Part shown: in pieces, positions 41,295 through 54,673 of the stretch
Position numbering within the stretch: the stretch's first letter is position 1
How the letters are laid out: every line of letters starts with the position of its first letter
Assembly (NCBI GenBank): GCA_019096065.1
Contig: JAGUCH010000006.1
Span: 1,446,001 to 1,510,000 of the forward strand
DNA length: 64,000 nucleotides
DNA from: Paracyclopina nana
Lineage: Eukaryota > Arthropoda > Copepoda > Cyclopoida > Cyclopettidae
Direction: 5' to 3'
The notes under the pieces: model-generated
Database searches by the model: none
Told to the model about the DNA's origin: nothing
What the model saw: only the letters and a program-made list of their open reading frames with translations
Translations under genes and position numbers: made by a program

Positions 41295-42605
41295 GCAAGA
41301 AGATTACTGGGCCGAATCAGCTGCTCGTAATTCTGATTTCGTCAGAAAAGAGCTCCATCATCATCATCATGTGAAGCACATCAAGTTTACTACTATGTGT
41401 ACCATATACCAAAATGTTCCCCGTCATCTTCTGCAATTGAGACTTGCCACTGACGACGAACAAACAACCCAGCTTATGCGAAGAAGAAGAAGAAGTTGCC
41501 AACTTGGAGGAGCGTGAATACTTTTTCAAACTTCACAGCATGTGTATATATGGTGGTAGCTAGGTGCCCATCATGTAGTGCAATCTTGTTAAAAAGCTTT
41601 CCACATAGTTAGCTGTGTGTGTGCTGCCACTGCCTGTCTAAAATGGCCTTGAAGAAGACATAAAATTGATAAACTTCGCTCTTATTGAAGAGAGCAAAAT
41701 TCAGCGGCCGCCATAACTTAGACTCAGAAGCTAACTTTTTATTGCTGCTGCTGGAGAGAGACAACGCGCATTTCCACTTGAATCTACGGTTCAGCACTCT
41801 TCTCTTTTTGTGATACTGAAGAAGGTGACAGAGGTCTCATGTTGCACGAAAGGCCTTTACAGCTCCTCTGTTTCAACTAGGGAACGAAACAAAAGTTATG
41901 TGGTGGATTCGACCTCGATGGGATGCAATCCAATTTCGTGAAACATATTTACGGCTGGGCTGTTGCTTTGAACCTGGTGTGTCCTTTTCTTTAGCGAATG
42001 CTGTTGCACATGCGACCTTGGTCAGGTTGCTGGAAGAATCAGGACCGAAATGAAAACCAACCCGCACGAGCATTTCTATCGATTTCCGTTGCGTATTTTT
42101 TGTTAGAGGCACCATAGCCACTACATCGCCGACATTAAATCTTCCCTGACATTGCCTACTTGGGTGAATATGACAATGTGAGAAAATCCTCAAAATGTAC
42201 TATGCTATAATCAAAGGAATCCGACAGCTAGCATAAGTAAGGTGCATAGCAGCATTGCTTACGTTCTAAACGCAACAACACAATATTTATTTTCGGTGTA
42301 ATCAAGGAGTTTCCGGCGTTTCCCAGCATTTGTTTGCTACAATAATACTTATCTTACAAAAGAACAACATCTTCTGCGCGTGTAAAAGTGAAAGCTCTCC
42401 CGCAGCTTTTACTTTTTTGAGCTTGCCAACAAAACGCTGCTGTATTCCTATGAATTTGATGTAGGCCTCCTATCTAGCTGTAGCTGCTGCTGTCGCGGAA
42501 GTGCCGAGAGAAAGCACCTATTGTCAGTTGTGCAGCCGCGGCTAGGTCAAGTTCATCAAGGGCAGATCAGTGATAATATATGATGGTGTCCCTAAGAAAA
42601 GTGCA
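41295..42605 (+). promoter_or_regulatory. Upstream region of Mitf
   Basis: No coding region is supported. Close to the gene, TCAGTT at 42524-42529 matches the arthropod initiator consensus and is followed by a GC-rich stretch, so transcription may start there, about 80 bases before the ATG. An in-frame stop (TAG) lies at 42543-42545. The rest holds no recognised feature. Confidence 0.4.
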
Positions 42606-45600
42606 ATGAATGCACAAAATCGATCTTTGCCGAGAGCTGGAGCCTCGGCAGAATCTCAAATGGCCGAATTCCAGCGAGTTGTGGAGAATTACTCCTCCTC
42701 GCTGCTCAAAAGTTTGCACCAGGACGTGATCACATCTCCCCCTCCTCCAAGTCCAAGTCCTACAGCGACGATTGCTGCAGTTCGATCAGACGAGGATGGC
42801 TATTTGCATCCTGATGTCGGCATTGACCACGAATTGGAGAGGCTATTGGCGGAGAATCCCGGTCTTTACATGGACGATGAATCCCCTGCAAACAGCAGCA
42901 GCAGGCAATTTGCAACAGCAATTACATTAAAACTTTTAACTAGCAAACTTGCAGTGTGAACATTAATCTTTTGTGCGAGCCATAAATGCGAAAATTTGTA
43001 CATACACTATTATAACCACTCACACACGCTGGCAAGGTATGCTGCCAGTTGAGCACAAGGTGCAATAATAATGGCTAGAAGTGGCAATTTTTCTTAATGT
43101 TGCGCTGCTCTTTTCAGGAGTGCTACAACAACGACTTTTGCATGTACCATGCATGTACCCTCGACAACAAAGAGGTAATTTTAATTTTGCCTTCTTCTCA
43201 GAGCTGTGAGAACAACATGCATAGTGCACATGCTAGTATACGCAAACAGAAGGGGGAAAAGACAATATTGAGCGTTGTCAACGAGCCGCTACATTATTAG
43301 TAGTAGTGGAAAGTCCTCACATCTTGCAAGATGGCAACGAAAACTTTCTCCTCCGCATATGAGATGCCTCTTCTTCTTATATGGAGGCGATGATAGCAGA
43401 GTCCTTTCTAATAAATATGCAGCTCGGACAACTCTATTTATTAATGGAACAATGTAGGCTCTGTACTTCGTTCATTTGCCTCCAGCTTCGAGGTACGTGG
43501 TACAAGCTTTTGAGGGGGAAGGGATTTTTGTTTGGTGCTTAGAAAATCGGATTTTCCAACATTACCAACAAGCTTGCGTTTGTTTGGGTAAAGTTCGGCT
43601 TATGCTTCCTTGTAGCACCACGATGGCTGCAGGAAAAACTTGGAGCAGAAACCCGATAGTTGTGTACAACCACCATTCAATTTTTGCCGTTAATGCACGA
43701 CTTCTTTGTATAGAGTGAAAGGCTTTCGCACCGAAGCGATAGAATATGCCTCCATTATGCCACAGTGTGCTATATGGCGTGGCACATTTTGAGTGGTGTA
43801 ATGAGCTGCTTAGCTTTATGTACCAAATATCCGATAGATAGAGGAGTAATGCGCCTTTTGTCCCGTTTCCCTTTCACGCCCAAAATGAATATGCAACCCA
43901 GCTCTGCCTTCCGAGGTAGCATGGAATTGGTGGTCACTTCCACGTTGGCTGATGCGCGCGTATGGAAAAAGGTAGAGCTCCTCAAGATCGATGGAGCCAA
44001 AACGTGTTGGCAATCCATCAAATGACTGGTACTCCAACATATATGGCACACATGCCACTGCCTCTACTACTTACACCAGACAAAAGAAAACTGGTCCAAT
44101 TTTCAAGGCACAGCGGGCATTTATGTCATGGCGAGAGCCTATTCAGTCTGTGCTGTCTGCCAGAAGATGGTAGGTTCCGTATCTTTGCTTGCTTTGGAGC
44201 TAGCTCCAAGCCAAGCATAAAGAAGAAGAACTTTGTTGTTGTTGTTGTTGCAGCCGTAGTAGCTGGGACGGAAGGCGACCATCATCCTTCAAAACCAATA
44301 TCGAATTTAACAAAGCTTTCTCGGCGATGCTCTACTGTGGCCTCATGATCATGCAGCTTCGACGCCATGTTTGGATGATGCGCCACAATCATTACTCACT
44401 GTTGTTTTGGCCCTATCTTTTTTCCTAGCTTCAGTCAGCTCAAATCATGGAGCTGGTGAAAGCCGTTCATTTATTTGAGACCCCTTGCTTTGTAAGGCTT
44501 CCCATTTCTCCTTTGCCAGTTTTCATTGCCATATAAACACACGGCAGAAAAGAAGAAGTTCTGCTAGCTGCTGTAGAATATGTGGAATTAAGGCCAAACA
44601 CACACTTGCTAATGAAGTGAATTACTAATCCCTCCAAAATTGAGGAGCTTGCTTTCGCACCTGAAATACTACTAGTAAAGAAATGGAGGCTATATCAGTT
44701 TACCTGCATGACAATGTCGTCATCAATGGGCTCTTCTTACATAAAGTAGATGTTGCTCGTGGGGGCGCGAGACGTTTTTCATCTTTTGTGCCGAGATAAT
44801 TCCCTATGCAGCTGGCTGTGCTGCTGGCAATGCGGAATGGTAGGATAGGAAGTGGACAAAGAAGAAGACGAAGGGGAAATGACAAGGCAGATTATGTAAA
44901 AAGCGAGCGAGGCTTATCTATGTCTATCCAGTAGTAGTAGTTGTTATAGTAGTGGTGGCGGATACTTCATCTACTCCTAGCTGCATATAGGCATGCAAAA
45001 CAGTTACTTTGTTGTCGACTTATTCTGCACAAAGTAAAGCCCACGAATGAGTATGTGGAGCTGCTCCCAATACTAAAAGTGTGGCCTGCAAAAAAAGTCT
45101 GGGCTTTTCTTAATTCGAAAGTTTCTATTAATGAAGGATAAAGAGCAAAAAACGGCGCTGCTGTAGCTGATATGTTGAAGTGAAAAATGAGTGCACGAGG
45201 AGAAAAATTATCTATCTTTGCTATCAGGCATGCATATGTTTGTGCAGCACCATTAGAAGAGCATGGCCTCTATCCATGTGAGAGCCATAAAACCGAGGCC
45301 ACGGCGAAAAAGATTTAACTTCAGCTTCTTCTTGAGCTGGCACCTCCTCGAGGCCACACCAGCTCCTCTCGGGCGGAAGTTGGATCTTTTTCTTGTTACC
45401 TCCACAAACTAAGAGTTGGTGTATAGAGAGAGAGAGTAGAAAAGGCTCCAGCCTCTAATCTCTTTTAGCCAGCGGACGCACTGGAAATCGGTCAGACCAG
45501 ATAATGCTGCTGCAGAGTTAGAAATAACAGGTGCTTCACACAAAATATACTGGAACATTGACGCCACACTGCTCCATCTCCTATAATCCTCAGTGTTGAT

Positions 45601-47642
45601 GTATCCTCATGTAGGCCACCACCCAGCTTTAAAGAAGTGACCCCGTCAAACAGGACAAACATGCGTCAACTTTTGATCCGAGAGCAATGCTTGCAACGAG
45701 AGCAAAAGTTTGCCCATTCCAAACAGCAGCAGCAACAACCACCACCACAACAACAACAACTTTGCGAAAAGCCTCGTGGAATGACTGTGGCTACAATTGC
45801 AATAAGTCCTACTTGTGCTCGAACGACCGGAGGCAATCAAGACCATCAGCAAAACTGGGATGCATTACAGCCCAATCAAGGCTTCAAGGTACGTGAATAG
45901 CCATGATGTACTTGAGGGAGGAAGCAATCTTTTTAAAAGCCTCATACATTGCTGTGAATACAGCCAGGTGACAAGATACTTTCTTTAGGTTATGAGTCAA
46001 TAAAAAAAGCAATTTGTGGGGATATCTTGCAGTACAAGAAGCGGTGTCTGGGTTCCATTTCTTGGCACTGCTTTGCTCGAGACGACTCTCTAAATTATTT
46101 AAGTGCTAATGTACTCTAGACAATACTTTATGGGATTATGTACCATGTTCTAGTTGGGAGGTCTGCAACTGAAATAACGACTTGTAGTATCTCTAGTGAT
46201 ATACTTGAGTTATGCCTACCAGCGCATAAAAACTTTTATTAATCATCCAGGCTTGGGTACCTGAATTATGCAAAGAGAATCATGAACGTGGCAAAATTGT
46301 TCAGAGAACAGAACATGTACTGCTAAGCATGGATCACACAAATCAACTGATAAGTGGAGCATCAATTGATGCTTATCATCAAATGGAAAATGTTCCCACG
46401 AATTGATTCGCGTAAACATTGGAAGATTTATAAATTCTGTAGTTCGGTACAAAGAGCATTGCTTACCAATTGTCCATTTTTCTATTGTCAGTATTGTTTG
46501 TAAGCCGTAAACATTGCAATTCTTGAATTAGTAATTTCTCGTTTTCGGAATTCGGATAACGACGGCGTCACGGCGAAGATCGAACTTGGACGGTTTGGGT
46601 TATACCATTACCATGGCAGCAAAAGATTCGTTCTGTCGACAAAAGCGCCACTTTCAGCGCATCTACAAAAAAGCTCTTGGCAAACACGAATTTTTTAGGG
46701 TCAACTTCAGTCCATATGAAAAAATGACTTTAGCTTCAATTTGCAAAAATATTAACCAGCTTTTATTTAAGCCTTGAAAAAAAAAATGCTGATCAAAGTT
46801 ACGCGACTCGATTTTATTTTAAAAATTGTTAGTTATGACTGAATCACAGAGTTAACAACAACATTTTCAAGGACCCTACAGACGGATGAAATTGATGTTA
46901 TGGCGCCATATCCAAAATAGATTAATCAGCTTTACTAGAACTTTTTTGAGTTACAGTACCCTAAAATTGGAGGACTCTCAGCTTAGGATTTTCGACAAAG
47001 TCAATCGTAATGTGGCATTTCTAGCAAACGTGTGGCTCATTTAGACTTCGAAAATGCCAGTGCACACGAAACCGAATAGAACGATCAATATTTACCAGGG
47101 TTTTGCTGCAAGCTACCCCTCGGGGTCAACCATGCAGCTTTAAAAGGTAGTTTTCAAATTGATGTGTACGAACTATGATTGCCTCCTCGTTTTTGGCCTT
47201 GGTCCAAAATCCAAATGCAGTAGAAGTTTAAAAACCGGTAACGTTGTCGTGGATGATGATGACTCTCTTCTTCATTTTCTTTCAGACAAGGCTGAAGAAT
47301 CCCACCCGGTATCATGTCCTCGAGTCACAAAAGAAGCAGGTCAGGGAATTTTCGTCCCCTGCCATAACCAGAGATGAAGAGGAAGAAGAAGATGAAGATA
47401 TGAAGCCAAACAACAAGAAGCGTTTTCATGGGCACCATTTCCTAACTCTACCCAAGGTGGCTTTCATGCCTCGTTCAGCTCCAGAAGTGGAGCAGCAACA
47501 TGCTGCAGCGCCAATGGAGTTTTGCTCCAACAGTGCCCCAGAGCCTGGCACTGTTTTGCCCGATCTCAGCCCTGAATCCAGGTGTGGCTCCCCTGAGGAT
47601 ACCAAAGTAGGGCTTACGGCCAAAATTCCTCCTCATCAAAAG
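42606..47642 (+). CDS. Mitf: Mitf (MITF/TFE family) 5' half; bHLH-zipper exons beyond window
   Basis: MITF/TFEB/TFE3 are bHLH-zipper factors that drive lysosome, autophagy and v-ATPase genes and are held at the lysosome by Rag GTPases. Exons 42606-42904, 45654-45888 and 47286-47642 join with matching phases (2, 0, 0) to 297 codons. Exon 1 ends with DVGIDHELERLLAENPGLY (about 70-88), resembling the GI...P..Y segment before the Ser stretch in TFE3/MITF-A. The junction gives SSSRTNMRQLLIREQ, the family's Rag-binding start (SRxxLRxQLMREQ). Gln-rich sequence follows, then TRLKNPTRYHVLESQKKQVR, matching the family's LENPTRYHLQQ..QQVK. The first intron uses a GC donor (CAG then GCAATT at 42905). Activation, bHLH and zipper parts are not in these exons, so the gene is incomplete here. 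Confidence 0.85.
43118..43174 (+). other. Candidate 57-bp cassette exon of Mitf
   Basis: A strong acceptor (GCTGCTCTTTTCAG) and a donor (AGAG then GTAATT) bound 57 bases inside Mitf intron 1. The length is a multiple of three and its phases fit exon 1 and exon 2 exactly, so inclusion would insert SATTTTFACTMHVPSTTK between the two arginine codons at the junction without changing frame. Thr/Ser-rich sequence occurs at this place in vertebrate TFE3. Short length and chance splice sites remain a real alternative. Confidence 0.4.
45889..47285 (+). other. Mitf intron 2, no other feature
   Basis: A 1397-base intron, donor GTACGTGAA and acceptor TTTTCTTTCAG. Short open frames inside have no recognisable content. 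Confidence 0.6.
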
Positions 47643-50600
47643 GTAAGAAAGCCATTCAACTTTTGGGTAGAGCTTGCGGTGGTGGTAAACCATTATTGTT
47701 ATAATAGAGTACAACATGACAAATTATTTCTCGACTCATTGCTCTCGTCGGGCTTTTTGATCGAGCATACTTTGCTAAGTGTGTACTATGAGCCATGAAA
47801 TTCCCAAATGGATCGGCTGAAGCCATCTCTCGGCTTATACAACGCGCACTTCCGACCCTCATAAGGAAGATTTGTCTAGCAGAAATGTCCCAGTCTTATT
47901 TCTCTCTGCTTATGTCTACCACAATAAGGAACGATGGCGTCTGTTACGTAGTACAGTCAGCGCACCCTAGCGTGAAAAGCCGTGTAGTATGTTCACTACA
48001 GAGGCAGCTAAATAGCAATTCGAAATTTGCCAAAAAATTGGCCTTCCCATATGATTTCTCAAAAATTCGATAAATAATATTTGATCCCTATTACATTTCA
48101 TGCTACTTAGTTTAAAAAAATCAGGCCAATCAGCAGAAAATAGCGGGAAAATGCTGAAGTTCTTCAATTGCAATGTAATTTGAAATTTTCCGCCTTTTTT
48201 TAGACCAATCAGAGCAGAGTTAAATAATGTTGGCTTTTATGGCGCTACCAGATAAAAACTTTTTTCATCACGTAATTAGTGATTTGGGCTGTTTTATGAA
48301 AATACTGGCAACTTTTAGCAGCATTGGAGTGCGTAACCTTAAAATATTTTTTTCACACTTTTCCGTCAAAGCGTCATGCGTAAACAGCTGTACTACCTTA
48401 CAGTGGCGCCATCTAGCATGATAAATTTCAAAATCAGCTCTTATACTGATTTGGGCTGAAGAGAGGACACGAGACAGCGATAATGGTAGCTAGAGATTTG
48501 GCTCTCTTTTTGGACAGCACTTTTAGGGTAGGAATCAGTGACAAATCGAAGGCCACGTCGACATTCCCCATCAACAGGCTCTGGTCTTCTTTCTTTTTGT
48601 CGCCAGAGATGCGTGAAATCCACAGTTTTTCCTCTTTTTACGAGAGGAGCTTGCTAGAGAAAGGAAGGAGACGCCAAGAGACCCAATTGGCAAGAGAACC
48701 CAGAAAATTCCAAGTGTATACTATGTACTTTCCTACCATATACTATAGAGAAATAGCTAGCCGCGCTTGTTTCATACTCTATATCGTAGCAGTCGTGGCC
48801 CTAAATGGGATTTTTTGTGGAGTAAGCACCAAATGCGACCGCTTCTTGTTCATTTTCCAACAGTAGCAGCAGTAGCGCTCTAAGAAAATAGACCATGGAT
48901 ATGCAAACTATGTAGTAAAGTTAGATTTGTATTTTGTCGCCATAGTTGGCAGTTAGCTGTGTAGTGGTGGCCTCCGTTGAGCTAGCTTTGTCATTTCTCA
49001 ACCAACGTCAGAAGAGCCATTTTGAATGGCCTTCCGCCAACTAGCAACTTTTCGAGTGTGACCGTCACTGTCTTCCTCTGCTAGAGTTGTATCCATTATG
49101 CTGCCAACATTATAAGCGCGTGTGCTATGCAGCTTTGCAGCGTGCGTTGTTGCTCCACTTATTTTAGCTGGCCTTTTTCCACGAAAGCAGAAATGGAGGA
49201 GGATAGAGACCCAATTTCAGCCATTCCAGCTTTGAAAAAAAATCTGCTCCTTCATCACGATAAAGGCTGCTTTAAGACAATACAAGAAGAACTGCTATAC
49301 TTACTGCAAATGCAGTGACCTCACGTCCCCTCAATTCTAATTTTATGACCTCTATGCACAATGGCTGGATCTTTGTTGTTGCTTCAGTTGTTTTAGAGGC
49401 TGTAAGCAGACTTCCAGACGCATTTGCTAAGTATAAACGACGGACAGTCAGCCTTTTAGATGCAAATAGGCTCTTCCATTTAAATAATAGTCTCTGAACG
49501 CTCTGGCAAATAAGCTGGCTGGTCTAGCGAGTTATTCCACTCCACGATGATAAAAAGACATGACCTCAATTATTGCCTTAAGGCTTCAGCCGCGTAGGTG
49601 GCAGCAGAGCTCATTTTTTCCTAGCGTACTTCAACGACCTCAATTGCCTTTTTTATCAGTGCTGAGGAGAGCAAGTGTGTAAGCACAATTTCGGAAATCG
49701 CCATGCTATCGCACATACAGCTGGCAAGTGCAGCATCGACAAATCTGCTGGCTATCAAAGTTATTCGCATTTGAAATCGATCCATTTTCTCAACTCATAT
49801 ACATTGTGCGATGATTATGGTACTGGTGTAGGCTGTGTTTTTCTCAAGTGCTTGCGTACTGCAATTCGTCAATCTTTTGGAAGAAAAGTTGGCTCGTTTT
49901 CCTTCACAGATGTTTAAACTTTTCTCGGAGAGGAGAATACTTTTGCCTTTCTAATAGCGCACTTCCCGTGTTCGCTAAGAGCCTACGTCTGTTTTCTGGG
50001 AATTGCTGCTGCTTCTCTTCCAATTCATTTCAGCGCAGCCCGCAAAATCCACAATCTCTAATTCTGGTGATTCAAATTGCCGTGATTTAATGGGTTCTTC
50101 CACCACCACCAAAGAGGAGCACTCCACTGATTTCTTCCTTTCAAGGCTCAGCAGAGTAGCCCGTTGTTTTTTCCCACCTACGCCATAGCATTCGAGCTGA
50201 AGTCCCTAGGTTTTCCATTTTGTTGTGCCCTCCGGATTTGCTCCGCCACCATTAAGTCGGTCGTGGCTCTGCAGTGGCAAAAAGGCTTTTTTCTCTTTGC
50301 TTTGTGTGCGTAAAAAAATGATTTGAATTCCTTATTCTGTGATTTGAGTGGTCTTTTTAAAAGTCTGATAATATGCCCTCGTATGGAATTCCGCGAGCAC
50401 GGCCTGAATAGCGACATGCATCGAGAATGCGAGATTAGTGCTCTGGCAGCTCGCTGTGCATAGTAGCCCTTGATAGCCTCGAATTCGTGTTAGAAAGCAC
50501 CTCCAGGTCCGAAGTCTCTAATGAGCGTGCGTTTGTTTGGATACAAAACCTAACTTTGATCCAGCAACTTACTACGACTTGGCAGTGGCACAACCAGCCT

Positions 50601-53427
50601 AATTGTGTCACTTTTTTACACCGTACAGTAGTAGGTAGCATGTTGGCGAAAATACTGCATAAAAGAGCCTACTTCCAGCTACTGCTTGCTTTGGCTGAAA
50701 AAAAATCCATTCATCTTGCGTCTACCATTGCTGATTCAAAACATCCATTCCTTCGAATGAATGTTGTAACGTTGGCTCTTTTCTTCTTCCACTTTTTTCT
50801 CGAGCCGTCTAAATCGACTAGTAGTAGGAATAAGTGCCAGATCGAAGCTCAATCGTTTTTCGTCCTTGCTGGATCCAGGCTGAATGCTCTAGAATGAGAG
50901 GGATATCGTGGACGATTATCGTAAAATTATGTAAATATTCTCTCCTCATCATCCTCTGAGGCATAATAAAGCTGACAGTATTTGACTGATAACGCAGCTG
51001 AAGAAGAGGCAGGAGAGCAGTCCTTGGCCTCAGCTAAGGTTATCCCATTGGATACTCGCGCGCACATTTTGTACCGATGTAAAAGGCGTCGTAAAAAGAA
51101 GCATCCCTAGTCCACGCAAAATTTTTCCCCTTGAAACGATCCGAGTACACCATAATTTAGAGGCGGCAATAGAAGGGGAGAGATTTGCTCTCTAGCCTCG
51201 ATAGTCATGTTCCACAATATGGCAGCTTTGATGGCTTGGCATTACCGCAATGCTTTTCATGCGTTCACTTTGGTTCCCATGGGACTTTTAATTTGGGCAA
51301 TTTCCCGTCGCCAGAAATACTACATAAATGCTTGGTAGGTATGCTACCTCGTGCGATGGCATTCGAGAATGCAGTACAAGCTTATAAATACGATATTTCC
51401 CTTACGATAGTAGTGCAACCTGAAAATCGTGCTGAGCTATATGTGCGAGACAGCAATTCTTTCGCACCTACTTACATATATATTGCACAGCTTGGTGAAA
51501 AGAAGCCTGCAATCACCATAAATTTAGGCCTTAATTGACTGTGTCCCTCATGGTTATTGGCTTTTCGGGAACCATTTAGTCGGCTACTAAAGCTTTTCAT
51601 TTTGGCTGTCGTGCTTTGAGCACATTCACAAAGAATGGGGTAGAATTTAAATTTGCCTCCGCATGCAGCAGCGAGACTGTGTGTGTGTGTGTGGCCTAGT
51701 TTAGGCAAAAAAGAATGAAGACTTCCTTGTCAATTTGGGATTTGTGGTTCAACTTGGAAGCTACACCCGGAGGATGGAGAGAAGACGAGGCTTTGTGTCA
51801 TTTTAGCATAATAATGACGATAATGGCCTAGTATTTTTCGGCTGCTGTGAAAGCAGTCAAGTATTAGGAAAGCACTTTCAATGACCAGGAAATATCACAG
51901 TAGTGCAAAGTTCCTGGGGTTTTTGCGTAGCATCATGTTCAGCTCGCATGATGACTCAGTGGGAATTACTGGACTAGCGCGAAAAACCTCTCATTCCTGG
52001 CTGTGCAGGAGCTTTTTAAATAAATCAGCCCCAGAGGATGGATGCATGGTCAGTCAATGATGATCAGATTAGATTTTCCGTCAGAGCAGATACACGGCTT
52101 TCTGAATCGGCTACAACTACAGTGAAAGGGATGGCAACAACAGAAGCAGCAAAAGCATTGGGCATGGTATTTTTGACTGTGCTCCGCATCCGGATGCATA
52201 TATAGTCCCATTCTATATATAGGCCGAATGATGATAGTCATCGTTGTGTGTGATACTAACACCATGGCTTTCTAAATGGACCGTGGAGAGATGCGAAGAG
52301 ATAAGCAAGTCGACAACGCTACGCACCTCTCTAATCTTGTTCCGGCCTTGCTTTAACTACTTCTACAGCTACTACCACCAGTTCTCCCCTTCTCCACTTA
52401 GGAGCTCGTGCATGTACGCAAGCCAGTGCCATTTTGGTCTTTTCACAAATTAAGTGAAAGCCTCAACAATATGGCTGAAGCATAATGTGAACCAATTAGG
52501 CATGGTCATGAAGGCAAGCCTGCATTTTTCTTATAATCGCTTGCCAAATCATCTTGTACCATCAATGTTGCCTCCTATCAGTATGGCTGTTGTTCAGCCA
52601 AATGATGCAACGACAACGAGTTTTTTTTTCAGCTTCGTCCTCTTTTGGAGGAGGATGCACTTCTTCTTCTTCTCCGCGCGCCATGCACACCGAATACAAA
52701 TAATACTACACAGCCAGCAGTGTAGTATTCTCTAAACATTCTTTCACGCTCTGCAAGCAAGCAGCGGCATTGTTTTTGACCATTAATTCATCATTCATTA
52801 TTGCCATTGGCCGAACAGTTCTGGCCGCGCACAAGTCAATTGAACAGAGTATTCAAAACGAGCTAGAGGGCCAGATCAAAGGGCAGAAGCGTAGTAATGC
52901 CCCTCCTTGATCCTGAGTAGAGTGTAAGTATATTAGCAAAACGTCAAGTACTTACACATTGAAGGCTCCACAATGCCGAAAGCACTATAGAGCATGCAAC
53001 TACTCACATAGTGCCCAAACGACCCATTTGCTCGACGTGTGTGCCACTTTGCCGACGCAGCAAAATCCGGCTTTTCAAATCAGGACTTCCACGGTGTGCA
53101 ACTCGGTTAGTTATGTGATGATGGTGCAAGTTTGAGTGCTGTTTGAGCAAAAATCCCACCTGCAACTATTTTTTAAATTACGAGCAGGGACACATTTGGG
53201 AAAAGTAGCTAGCAGCGTGTACGCAGGCTTTCCCAAACTTTTGTGTCACATTTCCTGTTGTGTGGAATACCTAGGATGAGCCAAGGTGTTGAAGGTTGTG
53301 CTATTTGTAAGCGATCGTTTGTTGCATAGTGCACATAGCTCTGGTGTCAATATTGACTCCCCAAAAAGGTTCCCCCTTTTTCTTTGTGCCCGCAAGAAGC
53401 TGCATGCTAGGCATAACTTCAGTGCAT
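47643..53427 (+). other. Mitf intron 3 (first part), no gene recognised
   Basis: About 5.8 kb after the Mitf exon-3 donor (AAG then GTAAGAAAG). Only short open frames are present, none with a known motif. A (GT)n run lies near 51678-51691. If Mitf continues past the window, this is intron. Confidence 0.5.
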
Positions 53428-54673
53428 ATCCCCACCAGAACTTAGGTTCCCGATTCGAGAACGAATGTAACACGATTCCTCCAAAGTAGTTATTCGGTAA
53501 AGAATCGTTCTACGATTTTGTCTCGATTAGTTGGTTAATTTGACTCAAAGAAATAATCATTTATGATTATTACTCGAATTCTTGGCAAAGAATCTTTAAC
53601 ACAAATCTCGATAAACATTCTTCGATGAATATTACTTGACTATTCAAGAACTATTCAGTAATGTTCAATTCAACAACTTTTCAATAATGAATACTTTTTG
53701 ATAATTCAAGAACTATTCAAGAACTTTCAATCATCAACTTGTCAACAATAAATTATGCTTATTTTTTCAAGAACTATTCAGTGATGTTCATTTCAGCAAC
53801 TTTTCAACAACAAAAGCTTCTTGACAATTCAAGAACTATGCAAGAGCTTATGTTCAGTAGCTTTTCAATAATGAATGAAACTTGAGTATTCAATAACAAT
53901 TCAGGAATGTTCATGTCAATAACTTTTCAAGAATGATTATTTTTTCTTAGTTCAAGAACTATTCACATATTTTTGTTCAAGAACTATTCATTATAAATAC
54001 TTTTTCACAGTTTCAAGAGCTATTTTGAACTTTTAATTTCAGCAATCTTTCAATTATGTATTCTTCTTGAGCAGTCAAAAACTATTCAGTGACACCTGGA
54101 CTTAAAAAACATGTCCAAGTACTCTAAAAATTAAAGCTAGCTCCATCTAGAGTATGTTCTGCACAATATTATAGCTAAAAAAGCCCAAATCAGAGTGAGA
54201 CATCTGTGGTCTAGAGGCAAGGCACTGGATTCCAAATCTGAGGTTCATGGGTTCGAGTCCACCCTGGGTAAACTTTCATATTGGCTTTTCTAACTTTCTT
54301 TCTTTCAGTTATATGCCATCATTGTTTAAAGAATGAGTAAGCCTAATCAAAAAGCTAGAAAGCTGTAAAAAAAATAATTTTTGACAGGTCCCTGAATAAT
54401 AGCTGAAATCAAGTCCTTGAATACTAACTGAACTCAATTCTTGGAAAGTTCCTGAAAAGTTCCTGAATAATCTGCTGAAAGTGGCCAAGCATAAGAAATG
54501 ATCAGGAAATAATCAACTTTGAATATCAGTTACTTTTCATTAGCAAATTGATTTCTCAGTATTGAATTCCGTCACCGATTTGCAACCGAGACAAGTAATC
54601 ATCGAGAACTAAAATTAACCATGGTAAGTAATCGATTATTTAACGAAAAAAAGGGAAAAGTTCTGGTGGGGAT
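53428..54673. mobile_element. Putative non-autonomous element with ATCCCCACCAGAACTT inverted ends
   Basis: A perfect 16-base inverted repeat, ATCCCCACCAGAACTT at 53428-53443 and its complement at 54658-54673, bounds 1246 bases. The subterminal parts also resemble each other inverted (GTCTCG and GGTTAATTT blocks). The middle is rich in degenerate tandem copies of TTCAAGAACTATTCA (about 53630-54090) and contains a tRNA-like sequence. No clear target duplication was found and no transposase is encoded, so the family is unknown. Confidence 0.55.
54200..54275 (+). repeat. tRNA-like sequence (SINE head or tRNA pseudogene)
   Basis: Pol III boxes are clear: TGGTCTAGAGG at 54207-54217 (box A) and GGTTCGAGTCC at 54250-54260 (a perfect box B), 32 bases apart. 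The middle would place CCA in the anticodon loop (Trp-like), but the anticodon stem, T stem and acceptor stem pair poorly, so it is not a functional tRNA by eye. It most likely is the head of a SINE or an old tRNA copy carried within the surrounding inverted-repeat element. Confidence 0.55.

Noticed and set aside
46780-48420. Additional transposon ends around TACAGTACCC and TACAGTCAGCGCACCC
   Set aside because: No matching inverted partner was found nearby for either sequence.
54200-54275. Functional tRNA-Trp gene
   Set aside because: The internal promoter boxes are good but the anticodon, T and acceptor stems do not pair properly, so I keep it only as a tRNA-like sequence.
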